A stretch of 64,000 nucleotides of DNA from Rhodococcus xishaensis (GTDB lineage: Bacteria; Actinomycetota; Actinomycetes; Mycobacteriales; Mycobacteriaceae): positions 310,001 through 374,000 of the forward strand of contig NZ_RKLO01000003.1 of assembly GCF_004011825.1 (NCBI RefSeq), read 5' to 3'. A program made the position numbers and the translations under genes. Of the stretch, positions 20,912-30,326 are shown one piece after another. The notes under the pieces were generated by a model, which did not search any database, had not been told where the DNA came from, and worked only from the letters and a program-made list of their open reading frames with translations. Each line of letters begins with the position of its first letter. Position 1 is the first letter of the stretch.

Positions 20912-22242
20912 CGGACACCCACCGGGGTGCGCTGAGCCCTCTTCTCGCCGGCAGTGATCTCCTTCTTCAGGTCGCGCACATACCGCGCGAAGTCGACCTG
21001 GATGGTGTGCCGCGGCGCCTGGTAGTACTGCGCGAGGCTGGCCGCATCGTCGACGGCGATGATCTGGCGCATCTCGTCGTCCGAGGGCGGCGTGTACGCG
21101 CCTGTGAGCACTCCGGCCACCAGTTTGCTCTGCTGCTCGGCGAGATTGACGATCGTCGGGGATGACTGGGCGAGGCCCATGAAGAAGAGGTTGTCGGTGC
21201 CAGGCTGCATGATCCGCTTGAACAGCGGGAAACGGTGCTGGTCATCGGGATTCAACGCCGGATCACGGAAGAAGGGGAAGCTCATCTTGTAGCCGGTCGC
21301 GCACACGATGACGTCGGCGGGGATCCGACGTCCGTCGACGAGCCGAACATGGTCACCGTCGAGCGCTTCGATCGCCGGAACGCACGTCAGATCACCTGAT
21401 CCTGCCTTGGCGAGGAAGTCGATACTCACCGACGGATGCGCGCTGAGCGGTTCGTGGTCGGGTTCGGGCAGACCGTAGTCCTGCATTCGGCCGAGCGCCT
21501 TCTTGATCTTGCGCCGGGCGATCGCCAATCCCAGCTTCCTGGGCATCCACGGCGGCATCATCATCTTGTCGGCCGGCATGCCTTCCCGGTACTTCGCGAG
21601 GACCCAGACCCCCCGCCGCGCGGATACCCACACGTGCGCTGCGATCGACCGGTGCGACAGCTCCGACGCGATGTCCAGCGCCGAGTTGCCCATGCCGACC
21701 ACCACGATGTTCTTGCCACGCATGTCTATCGGATCGAGGGCGTTGAGATATTCGTGGCTGTGGATTACCTGGCCGTCGAACTTGCCCGGGTACTCAGGCA
21801 TCCGCGGGTCCCAGTGGTGACCGTTTGCCACGACGAGCGCGTCGTACGTGCGGACGTCGCCGTTGTCGAGAGTGACAGACCATCGACCGTCCTCGAGACG
21901 CTCAGCCTTTTGGACCATCGTCCGAAATGTGATGGTGTCGCGCAGATCGAATTTCTCAACGTAGTCGCGAAAGTAGCTGTGCATCAGCGAGTGGTGTGGG
22001 AAATGCGGCCAGTCCGCGGGGACCGGGAAGTCCTCGAACTGAAGACGCGTCGACGACGTGTCGATGTGCAGGCTCTCGTAGCACGCCGACATCCCCGTCG
22101 GATTCTTGTAATACCAGTTGCCACCGACGTCGTCGGACGCCTCGAAGCAGTCGTACGGGATGCCATGATCCTTGAGGCGTTTCGCCGTGGTGAAGCCAGA
22201 ACAGCCGGCACCGATGATGCACACTGTGGGCAGCTGGGGCAT
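20908..22242 (-). CDS. Flavin-containing monooxygenase
   Basis: 444 residues. FAD site GAGCSG at 11-16 and NADPH site GMGNSALD at 183-190. The linker FDGQVIHSHEY at 155-165 fits the FMO fingerprint FxGxxxHxxxY rather than the FxGxxxHxxxW of type I Baeyer-Villiger enzymes. Such FMOs oxygenate N, S or sometimes ketones. It heads an operon with the downstream esterase-like gene and is divergent from a TetR regulator across 145 bases. Confidence 0.88.
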   Translation of the reverse strand: MPQLPTVCIIGAGCSGFTTAKRLKDHGIPYDCFEASDDVGGNWYYKNPTGMSACYESLHIDTSSTRLQFEDFPVPADWPHFPHHSLMHSYFRDYVEKFDLRDTITFRTMVQKAERLEDGRWSVTLDNGDVRTYDALVVANGHHWDPRMPEYPGKFDGQVIHSHEYLNALDPIDMRGKNIVVVGMGNSALDIASELSHRSIAAHVWVSARRGVWVLAKYREGMPADKMMMPPWMPRKLGLAIARRKIKKALGRMQDYGLPEPDHEPLSAHPSVSIDFLAKAGSGDLTCVPAIEALDGDHVRLVDGRRIPADVIVCATGYKMSFPFFRDPALNPDDQHRFPLFKRIMQPGTDNLFFMGLAQSSPTIVNLAEQQSKLVAGVLTGAYTPPSDDEMRQIIAVDDAASLAQYYQAPRHTIQVDFARYVRDLKKEITAGEKRAQRTPVGVR

Positions 22243-22312
22243 TCAGTTACCTCCCGTCGATCGAGTTCGAATCGGACATCGCATTCGATGTGATTTACGT
22301 CATAGAACCGGA

Positions 22313-22336
22313 TTCGCTGACACACTGTCAAGCGAA
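22313..22336. promoter_or_regulatory. Putative TetR operator between monooxygenase and regulator
   Basis: A perfect palindrome TGACAcacTGTCA (22318-22330) is flanked by TTCGC on the left and AGCGAA on the right, which extend the symmetry with one extra base. It is the most symmetrical element I found in the 145-base divergent gap. Assignment to the adjacent TetR protein is inference. Confidence 0.5.
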
Positions 22337-22387
22337 CGGCCGAAGGTCGAATCGAGCGCGTCCGTACGATGCAATCGGAGGTATGCG

Positions 22388-23017
22388 GTGAACCAGATTC
22401 ATGGGGTGCCCAGGACCAAACCGACGCTGCGGGCCGAACAGAAGCGGCAGACACGACGGCGCCTCCTCGACTGCGCCCGAGAACTGTTCGCAGCCAACGG
22501 GTACGCAGCCGTGAAGATCGAGGACATCGCGACCGCGGCCGGCTGCAGCCGCGGTACGTTCTACCTGCACTTCTCCGGCAAGACCGACATCCTCCGCAAA
22601 ATCGGCTCCGAGTCGATGGACCCGAGGCCGGTGTCGGTCTACGCCGACCTCGACGCAGTGCTCGACAACGCAACGCGGGAGGAGTTCACGCAGTGGATCG
22701 AGCGAGCCATCGAGTGGTTCGACCGCAACCGGGCGATCCTGCCGGCCTGGGACGAGGCGCTGGTCCTCGAGCCGGCTTTCCGGGAGCCCGCAAGGGAGGC
22801 GATCGCGGCGCTGCCGGATGCGATGCCGTCCTACCTGGCGCGCTGGGGCGATGACCGTGAGCGCGAGGCCCGACTACGGATCCAACTGCTGGTTACCCAA
22901 CTGGAGCGGTTCTTCACCCGATGGGCCGTGCAGGGCACGATCGAAATTTCCCGCGACGAGGCCGCGGAGGTCCTCACCGACATCTGGTTCCCGGCCCTCA
23001 CGCCGCCACACGCGTGA
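22388..23017 (+). CDS. TetR family transcriptional regulator
   Basis: 209 residues from a GTG at 22388 with CGGAGGT just ahead. The N-terminal TetR helix-turn-helix is clear: TRRRLLDCARELFAANGY, then IEDIATAAGCSRGTFYLHF at about 40-60. The C-terminal ligand domain is unassigned. It is divergent from the monooxygenase-esterase operon, its most likely target. Confidence 0.9.
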   Translation: MNQIHGVPRTKPTLRAEQKRQTRRRLLDCARELFAANGYAAVKIEDIATAAGCSRGTFYLHFSGKTDILRKIGSESMDPRPVSVYADLDAVLDNATREEFTQWIERAIEWFDRNRAILPAWDEALVLEPAFREPAREAIAALPDAMPSYLARWGDDREREARLRIQLLVTQLERFFTRWAVQGTIEISRDEAAEVLTDIWFPALTPPHA

Positions 23018-23023
23018 GGGCTC

Positions 23024-23791
23024 TCAAGCTCCGAAGCGACGGTGCCGGGCTGCGTAGTCGCGCAGCGCGCGGAGGAAGTCGACACGCCGGAACTCCGGCC
23101 AGTAGGCCTCGGTGAACCAGATCTCGGAGTATGCGCTCTGCCACAACAGGAACCCTGACAGGCGCTGCTCCCCCGACGTACGGATGACCAGATCGGGATC
23201 CGGCTGACCCGACGTGTAGAGGTGGCCTTCGATGCCCTCGACGCTCATGGCCTCCAGGAGGTCGTCCCCGGTGAGTCCCTGGCCTAGCTTGTCGCGCAGC
23301 AGCGCCCGAACGGCGTCGGCGATCTCCTGCCGCCCGCCGTACCCCACCGCCACATTGACATGGGTGCCTGTCCGGCCCTGCGTGCCCTCGGCAGCCTCAC
23401 GCAGCCGCCGCGCCTGGTCCTCGGGCAACAGATCGAGAGTGCCGACGATCTTCACGCTCCAGTTCTGGCCCGCGCCGGAAATCTCCTCGACCACCTCGGT
23501 GATGATCTCGAGGAGGGTGTCGAGCTCCTCCGGCTCGCGGCGGAGGTTCTCCGTGGACAGCAGGTAGATCGTGGCCATCTCGATGCCGGCAGCGTCGCAC
23601 CAGCGAAGCAGTTCCGCGATCTTGCGGGCACCCATTCGGTGACCATGACTGACGTCGGTGAACCCGTTCTCACGAGCCCAACGTCGATTTCCGTCGCACA
23701 TCACCGCCACATGGCGCGGATGCTGTAAACCGTCGAGCCGGCGAAGGAGCCGTCGTTCATAGATGCTGTACAGCAGGCCGCGCACCTTCAC
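23024..23791 (-). CDS. Z-isoprenyl diphosphate synthase (Rv1086/UppS family)
   Basis: Cis-prenyltransferase extending an allylic diphosphate with IPP for polyprenyl-phosphate carriers of the cell wall. It has 255 residues. MCDGNRRWA at 31-39 has the catalytic Asp33, and RTSGEQRLSGFLLWQSAYSE at 204-223 is the diphosphate/IPP-binding signature. Its neighbours match Rv1086, whose product is short-chain Z,E-farnesyl diphosphate, so a similar chain length is likely though not shown. It converges on the TetR gene with a 6-base gap. Confidence 0.92.
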   Translation of the reverse strand: MKVRGLLYSIYERRLLRRLDGLQHPRHVAVMCDGNRRWARENGFTDVSHGHRMGARKIAELLRWCDAAGIEMATIYLLSTENLRREPEELDTLLEIITEVVEEISGAGQNWSVKIVGTLDLLPEDQARRLREAAEGTQGRTGTHVNVAVGYGGRQEIADAVRALLRDKLGQGLTGDDLLEAMSVEGIEGHLYTSGQPDPDLVIRTSGEQRLSGFLLWQSAYSEIWFTEAYWPEFRRVDFLRALRDYAARHRRFGA

Positions 23792-23971
23792 CTGGACATC
23801 ACCACGGGATCAAAGACTACGCCGCGAGCCTCGGGTGCCGGCGACGCCCGCCCAGTGTCGTGCACGCCTCACCCGCCTGCCCTACCGCACCTACGTCACC
23901 GTAGGTTACGGTTCCCGCATTTGATGGTTGATCCCGGTTGGAGCCGGGGACAGGGGCGTGTCTTAACGGTT

Positions 23972-23991
23972 CCCACGGCTGAAGCCGGGGG
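23972..23991 (+). repeat. End repeat of the TnpB element, copy at the tnpB 3' side
   Basis: CCCACGGCTGAAGCCGGGGG. It is itself an imperfect inverted repeat (CCCACGGCT with AGCCGGGGG around GA), as expected for a hairpin near the right end of IS605-type elements. On the tnpB strand it would form the last hairpin of an omega-RNA. Confidence 0.7.
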
Positions 23992-24000
23992 ATTTCCAGC

Positions 24001-25017
24001 TCAGGCTGCACCGTCAACCGACCTAGGAGGGGGCCGAAAGTGACTTATGCCGTCGACGCTGGTGTGGCCCCGTTCTGCCACAGCCAGAACAACTCTGGCG
24101 GCGTTCCGGTCCCGACTATCGGTGTGTCCGCAGGTCTGGCACCGGAAGATGCGTTCGTCGCGTTCGAGTTGCTGCTTGGCTCTCGCGAAGCAACTCGAAC
24201 ACGTCATCGTCGTGTACGCGGGCTGAAAGATCACCACCTTCCGTCCGGCCCGCCCGGCACGGTCGATCAGTTCTCGTTTGGCAGCCCCGATGGCCGCGTC
24301 GGCGGCCTTGCGGGCCATCGTGGAGCGGGCCAGGAACCTCGGTCTGAAGTCCTCCACCGCGATCAACTGGTGGTTGTCGACGACCTTCTTGGCCCACACC
24401 CGCGAGTCGTGTTTCGTTTGCCGGGCCGTTTTCTTGTGGAGCTTCGCCGCCTGCCGGCGGGCGCGCTGGTAGCTGGTCGCCGTCGTGGTGACACCCCAGT
24501 CGACACCGATTCCACCGTCCACGACCGGGGCGGTTCGGGCTTCACGGCGGACGACGAACGAGGCGTACCAGTGCCCCAGGCTGTCCCGATACACCCGGAC
24601 GGAAGTGGGCGTGGACGGCAGCTCCTGCGACCACACCACCGGCACGCTCACCCCCTTCGACAGCACCAGCCTCCGGTCCCGGATGGAGAATCCGCGGGTG
24701 GTGTACTCGAGCGACGGCAATGCCTTCTTACGCGACTTTGGCTGCGGCCGTCCCCGGCCGCGTACCGTGAACGAGTGGTCCAGGGCCTGACTGTAGGTGC
24801 GGAGCGTCTGCTGCTGCGCGACCTGGGAACCCTTACGCAGCCACGTGTTCGAGCCGCGGGCGGCAGTAAGGAGTTTCGACAGCTTCCCGAACGTCGGCTT
24901 CTGACCCAACTTGTGCTGGTGGACGGCCTCGTTCCACAGGAACCGGCAGCGATGCCACACATCGAGCAACGCACGCTCGGCCCGCGCGCCGGGGCGCAGA
25001 CGATACGCGTACCGCAC
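24001..25017 (-). CDS. tnpB: TnpB RNA-guided nuclease family protein with an internal deletion
   Basis: 338 residues from the GTG at 25017, placed after GGGGGGAG; GTG 25020 and ATG 25032 are alternatives. The RuvC triad appears intact: Asp173 in GVDWG, Glu222 in AVEDF and Asp303 in SRDRNAA. The zinc ribbon has Cys273/276 and Cys293/296. Asp173 to Glu222 is only 49 residues, against 87 between D191 and E278 of ISDra2 TnpB, while Glu to Asp (81) matches its 83. So about 38 residues are missing in frame at ATTTATS/YQRARR. Activity is doubtful. No TnpA is present. Confidence 0.88.
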   Translation of the reverse strand: MRYAYRLRPGARAERALLDVWHRCRFLWNEAVHQHKLGQKPTFGKLSKLLTAARGSNTWLRKGSQVAQQQTLRTYSQALDHSFTVRGRGRPQPKSRKKALPSLEYTTRGFSIRDRRLVLSKGVSVPVVWSQELPSTPTSVRVYRDSLGHWYASFVVRREARTAPVVDGGIGVDWGVTTTATSYQRARRQAAKLHKKTARQTKHDSRVWAKKVVDNHQLIAVEDFRPRFLARSTMARKAADAAIGAAKRELIDRAGRAGRKVVIFQPAYTTMTCSSCFARAKQQLERDERIFRCQTCGHTDSRDRNAARVVLAVAERGHTSVDGISHFRPPPRSVDGAA

Positions 25018-25110
25018 CACCTCTCCCCCCATGAGCGGAAAACTAACCGCCCCCACCGACACAACAGGAGAAACCGCATGTCGGACGAAAGACCTGACCG
25101 CTCTTCCCTC

Positions 25111-25130
25111 CCCACGATTGAAGCCGGGGG
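25111..25130 (+). repeat. End repeat of the TnpB element, copy at the tnpB 5' side
   Basis: CCCACGATTGAAGCCGGGGG, the same orientation as the copy at 23972 and differing at two bases. The change weakens the hairpin. It ends only 18 bases before the hemolysin III start codon. Confidence 0.65.
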
Positions 25131-25148
25131 CGTCCCGGGCGGTGCTCG

Positions 25149-25829
25149 ATGACAGTTCTGGGACTCGACGACCTCGCGTCGGGCTTACCGGTCAAACCGC
25201 GGATGCGCGGCTGGATCCACGCCTGGTCCCTCGTGGTCGCGTCGATCGCGAGCGTGACTCTGATCGCGCTCGCGTTCACTCTCGAGTCCGCCCGGGCCGG
25301 CATAGCGACCGCCGTTTACGGCGCCACCGTGTGCGGCCTGTTCGCGGTGAGCACGACGTACCACCGGATCCATTGGCACACTGTCGAAGCCCGGACCCGG
25401 ATGAAGCGCGCTGACCACTCGATGATCTTCCTGTTCATCGCCGGTAGCTACACACCGTTCAGCCTCCTCGCGCTGCCGCCGAACACCGGTGCGATCCTGC
25501 TCACCGTCGTCTGGGTCGGTGCCCTTGCGGGGGTCGTGCTGAAGATGTCGTGGCCGCACGCTCCGCGCTGGGTGGGCGTGCCCCTGTATCTGCTGCTCGG
25601 CTGGGCGGTCGTCCCGGTAGCGGGAGAACTCGTCCACCAGGCCGGCGTTGCGCCACTCGTCCTGCTCGCGGTCGGCGGCGTCTTCTACAGCGTCGGCGCG
25701 GTGCTCTACGCCACCAAGTGGCCGAACCCGTGGCCGCGGACCTTCGGGCATCACGAGTTCTTTCACGCCGCCACCGCGATCGCAGCCCTGTGTCATTTCA
25801 TTGCGGTGTACCTGGTGGTGTTCGGGTAG
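25149..25829 (+). CDS. Hemolysin III / PAQR family membrane protein
   Basis: 226 residues with seven predicted membrane segments. The conserved PAQR-type motifs are present: STTYHRIHW, RADHSMIF and GHHEFFH near the C-terminus, which supply the three histidines and the serine of the metal site. The family is related to ceramidase-like membrane hydrolases; the bacterial role is unclear. The TnpB element sits directly upstream, so the native promoter may have been displaced. Confidence 0.9.
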   Translation: MTVLGLDDLASGLPVKPRMRGWIHAWSLVVASIASVTLIALAFTLESARAGIATAVYGATVCGLFAVSTTYHRIHWHTVEARTRMKRADHSMIFLFIAGSYTPFSLLALPPNTGAILLTVVWVGALAGVVLKMSWPHAPRWVGVPLYLLLGWAVVPVAGELVHQAGVAPLVLLAVGGVFYSVGAVLYATKWPNPWPRTFGHHEFFHAATAIAALCHFIAVYLVVFG

Positions 25830-25845
25830 CCCGCACTGGCGCCTT

Positions 25846-25879
25846 TGACACGCGAATTCGGATGACACGCGAATTCGGG
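25846..25879 (+). repeat. Two tandem 17-bp repeats ahead of the small-peptide unit
   Basis: TGACACGCGAATTCGGA at 25846-25862 is followed at once by TGACACGCGAATTCGGG at 25863-25879. The 17-base period and position upstream of two small peptide genes suggest a regulator site or -35 duplication (TTGACA starts at 25845). Function is inferred. Confidence 0.55.
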
Positions 25880-26009
25880 AATCGCCGAAATCCCGCCAAC
25901 GATACCGACTGATTGTTACTCTCTCATGCGGTGCAAGCCATTCGGCTTGGACGCACAGCTCGCCCGCGAAACGGAAGACCCGTATCGACCGCTTTACAGG
26001 GAGAAGCCC

Positions 26010-26084
26010 ATGACCTCGATCGCCGAACTGCTCGGCCTGGATATCACCATCGGCGAGCCGTACCCGGGCTTCTTCGGGAGCTGA
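26010..26084 (+). CDS. Small peptide 1, 24 residues, no basic residues
   Basis: MTSIAELLGLD...GEPYPGFFGS with CAGGGAG 7-8 bases before the ATG. It contains three acidic residues and no Lys, Arg or His. The frame stays open upstream to an ATG at 25926, giving 52 residues, but that start has no ribosome site. I do not recognise it. In character it recalls the tiny, acidic, signal-less PorA peptide of Corynebacterium cell walls, but similarity is weak and this is speculation. A regulatory leader peptide is another option. Confidence 0.45.
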   Translation: MTSIAELLGLDITIGEPYPGFFGS

Positions 26085-26195
26085 AACACCACAGCGGTAG
26101 CACGCGACGGGTATCGCGCTTCGCTCGCGAAGACTGCGCATTCCTATCCCAGGCAGACCGAACGATCGGATCTGCCGCAACCCTGGAGGTAGATC

Positions 26196-26357
26196 ATGGA
26201 CACAGGCTCGATAGTGGAAATCTTCGCCATCATCCCCGGCAGCATCGAAATCGTGAGCATCGCGGTCTTCGAGTCGATCGAATTCGTTCTGGCGAGCGTG
26301 AGCGAGATCTTCGCCGGCAGCAGCGAGTCCGGCGGCCAATCCGTCGGCCAGTCCTGA
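26196..26357 (+). CDS. Small peptide 2, 53 residues, acidic and amphipathic
   Basis: Begins MDTGSIVEIFAIIPGS and ends SSESGGQSVGQS. Seven Asp/Glu, no Lys/Arg/His, and a hydrophobic/polar alternation through residues 5-40 fit an amphipathic helix. A Ser/Gly tail follows. A strong Shine-Dalgarno (TGGAGGT) lies 6 bases before the ATG, and a strong terminator follows, so it is very probably translated. No signal peptide. The family is unknown. It resembles PorH-type corynebacterial pore peptides in size, charge and Ser-terminal tail only. Confidence 0.6.
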   Translation: MDTGSIVEIFAIIPGSIEIVSIAVFESIEFVLASVSEIFAGSSESGGQSVGQS

Positions 26358-26381
26358 CCAGGACCTCCTGGGCAACCACGC

Positions 26382-26418
26382 GACACGGCCCGTGCAGCAA
26401 CGCTGCACGGGCCGTGTC
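26382..26418. terminator. Bidirectional intrinsic terminator
   Basis: Perfect 17-bp inverted repeat (26382-26398 with 26402-26418) with a 3-base AAC loop, between the small-peptide unit and the convergent DUF255 gene. Confidence 0.88.
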
Positions 26419-26421
26419 CGT

Positions 26422-28443
<2,022 letters not shown>

Positions 28444-28453
28444 GACCCCTCCC

Positions 28454-28762
28454 CTAACTCGCCGGTCTCGCAGGCGGATCGTTCTCGGTGGGCCGATCCT
28501 GCTCGGTACTCGTGGCGCCGCGGTCCGTGCCGTCGTCGGCCGCCTGATCAGCCTCCGGATTTTCCGGCTGGAATGTATCCGGCAGCTTCTTCAGCTGCTT
28601 GTTCATCGACCGGACCAGCAGGACCGTGCCGATCAGTAGCGCCACGATGAGCACCAAACCCAGCGGCGAAGCCTTGCCGAACTCGGGACCCGACGGGTTG
28701 CTCGGGGTACCCTGCGCGAGAAATTCCCCCGCCAACGTCGTCATTGCCAACGTCGTCATCAC
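28454..28762 (-). CDS. Small single-pass membrane protein (Rv1083-like)
   Basis: 102 residues or one fewer, because GTG 28762 and ATG 28759 are both possible. A single transmembrane helix [21 protein letters not shown] lies at about 33-53. It is followed by a short basic stretch (NKQLKKLP) and an acidic disordered tail. The start overlaps the mca stop, so it is translationally coupled to mca. Function unknown. Confidence 0.75.
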   Translation of the reverse strand: MMTTLAMTTLAGEFLAQGTPSNPSGPEFGKASPLGLVLIVALLIGTVLLVRSMNKQLKKLPDTFQPENPEADQAADDGTDRGATSTEQDRPTENDPPARPAS

Positions 28763-29637
28763 TGCGTCTCATCCTTCGAAATGCCCGCGAAGAAGTCGTC
28801 CTCCGGGATGGCCGTATGCACCCGTGTCTTGGCGAGTTCGAACTCCTCTGTCGGCCAGATCTTCTGCTGAATATCCAGCGGTACGGCGAAGAAAGAGCCG
28901 TTCGGGTCGATCTGCGTGGCGTGGGCGCGTAGGGCGTCGTCCCGCTGCGGGAAGAAGTCGCCGCACTGGATCTGCGTCGTCACGCGCGCCATCAAGTCAC
29001 CCTGCTCGGTCTTCCACTTCGCGAGCCACTCCGCCATGGGGAACTCCTCCCCACGACGCTCGTACTCCTCCTTGAACAGGACCAGGCGTTTCCGAATGAA
29101 GCCGTGGTTGTAGTAGACCTTCTTGACCTCCCACGGCCTCCCGGCATCGGGGAACTGCTCGGGGTCAGCCGCCGCCTCGAACGCGGCCATCGAGACCTCA
29201 TGGCACTTGATGTGGTCCGGGTGCGGGTAGCCGCCGTTCTCGTCGTACGTGGTCATCACATGCGGACGGAAATCGCGGATCACCTTCACCAGCGCCGCGG
29301 TGGGCACCTCGAGCGGCTCGAGCGCGAAGCACCCCGGGGGCAGTGGCGGCGTGGGGTCACCTTCCGGCAGACCGGAGTCGACGAACCCGAGCCACATCTG
29401 CTGCACCCCGAGGATGCGGGCGGCCTCGGCCATCTCCTCACGACGCACGTCATGCATCCGCTCGCGGATCCCAGGCACGTCCATCGCGGGGTTCAGAATG
29501 TCTCCACGTTCACCGCCCGTCAGGGTTACCACCAGGACCTCGTTGCCCTCGCTGGCGTAGCGAGCCATCGTCGCAGCGCCCTTGCTCGACTCGTCGTCGG
29601 GATGGGCATGAACGGCCATGAGTCGGAATCCGCTCAC
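28759..29637 (-). CDS. mca: Mycothiol S-conjugate amidase
   Basis: Zinc amidase that cleaves mycothiol conjugates of electrophiles to a mercapturic acid and GlcN-Ins. The GTG at 29637 gives [20 protein letters not shown], which aligns with the M. tuberculosis Mca start as I recall it. The open frame to 29667 is an alternative. Zinc ligands lie in HPDD at about 12-15 and HPDH at 139-142. [12 protein letters not shown] and [17 protein letters not shown]-like sequence distinguish Mca/MshB. It places the organism among mycothiol users. Confidence 0.94.
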   Translation of the reverse strand: MSGFRLMAVHAHPDDESSKGAATMARYASEGNEVLVVTLTGGERGDILNPAMDVPGIRERMHDVRREEMAEAARILGVQQMWLGFVDSGLPEGDPTPPLPPGCFALEPLEVPTAALVKVIRDFRPHVMTTYDENGGYPHPDHIKCHEVSMAAFEAAADPEQFPDAGRPWEVKKVYYNHGFIRKRLVLFKEEYERRGEEFPMAEWLAKWKTEQGDLMARVTTQIQCGDFFPQRDDALRAHATQIDPNGSFFAVPLDIQQKIWPTEEFELAKTRVHTAIPEDDFFAGISKDETQ

Positions 29638-29838
29638 GTGTGTCTTCACCTCAGCTTCGCGTGTCACCGTCGTGGCGTGTCACCTGTAGCGGTCGACCGC
29701 CACCTCGTGCGGCGCCTGGTCGTCCTTCCCCTATAGTTCCACCTGGCACCCACAAGGGTCGGTCGTACCCCTGCTACGCACGGTATCCCGACCCCGACGG
29801 CCCATTGTGCACCACCGAACCCGCTCGAGAGCGAAGTG

Positions 29839-30264
29839 ATGAGCAGTACACCTCCCACCGACCGTTACGGATCCGCGCCCAGAACACTTCGGTCGGGGAC
29901 CTGGGTCAAATGGGTGCTCACGGGGCTGGTGGTTGTCGCCGGCATCGGCATCGCCTTCATTGGCTACAACAAGTTCGCTGTCAACGAGATCGAGGGAAAG
30001 CAGATCTACTTCGACATCATCGACAACCGCACGATGGACATCGAGTTCACCGTCACCCGCGACGACCCGTCGCAGCCGGCGGTGTGCATCATCCGCACCC
30101 GTTCGAAGGACGGATCCGAGACCGGTCGCCGCGAGGTGTACATCGCACCATCGACGGATTCGACGGTCAAAGTCACAGCCCCCGTCCAGGCCTCGCAACC
30201 ACCGGCGATGGGTGATCTATACGGATGTAGTCTGGACGTCCCAGGCTATCTCCACGCGGGCTGA
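29839..30264 (+). CDS. DUF4307 family membrane-anchored protein
   Basis: 141 residues. A short cytoplasmic N-terminus (RYGSAPRTLRSGTWVKW) is followed by one transmembrane helix at about 23-43, then an extracytoplasmic beta-rich domain with an FTVTRDDPSQPAVCIIRTR pattern. Function unknown. Divergent from mca, as Rv1081c is from Rv1082. A GTG three bases earlier is equally possible as start. Confidence 0.8.
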   Translation: MSSTPPTDRYGSAPRTLRSGTWVKWVLTGLVVVAGIGIAFIGYNKFAVNEIEGKQIYFDIIDNRTMDIEFTVTRDDPSQPAVCIIRTRSKDGSETGRREVYIAPSTDSTVKVTAPVQASQPPAMGDLYGCSLDVPGYLHAG

Positions 30265-30289
30265 GGACCGGACCGACCGGTCCTTGTTT
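30265..30289 (+). terminator. Short intrinsic terminator after the DUF4307 gene
   Basis: GGACCGG (30265-30271) and CCGGTCC (30277-30283) form a 7-bp stem with a 5-base loop, followed by TTGTTT. It starts at the base after the stop codon. Confidence 0.6.
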
Positions 30290-30314
30290 CGCGGTTCGAC
30301 GGCCCGTCGCGTGC

Positions 30315-30320
30315 TAAAAT
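30315..30320 (+). promoter_or_regulatory. -10 box of the greA leader
   Basis: TAAAAT is the best -10 match in the region and lies 6 bases before an ATG at 30327, which predicts a transcript starting at that ATG. No canonical -35 is visible at 17 bases, as is common in this group. Confidence 0.6.
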
Positions 30321-30326
30321 GGATCG

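Larger units (their letters stand above)
23972..25130 (-). mobile_element. Solitary TnpB element of IS200/IS605 type
   Basis: A tnpB gene without tnpA, bracketed by two direct copies of a 20-base hairpin-forming end sequence (23972-23991 and 25111-25130, 18 of 20 identical). It lies exactly in the divergent gap between the prenyltransferase and hemolysin III genes, which are adjacent and divergent in M. tuberculosis, so it is a late insertion. Without TnpA it could move only with help. The outer boundaries may extend some bases further (AGCCGGGGACAGGGGCGTGT precedes the left copy). Confidence 0.7.

Noticed and set aside
24001-25017. TnpB as a nuclease-dead TldR-type repressor
   Set aside because: All three RuvC acids are present, whereas TldR proteins have lost them.
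25926-26009. Upstream in-frame extension of small peptide 1 to 52 residues
   Set aside because: The ATG at 25926 lacks a ribosome site, while the one at 26010 has GGGAG. The extension is basic and unlike the rest.
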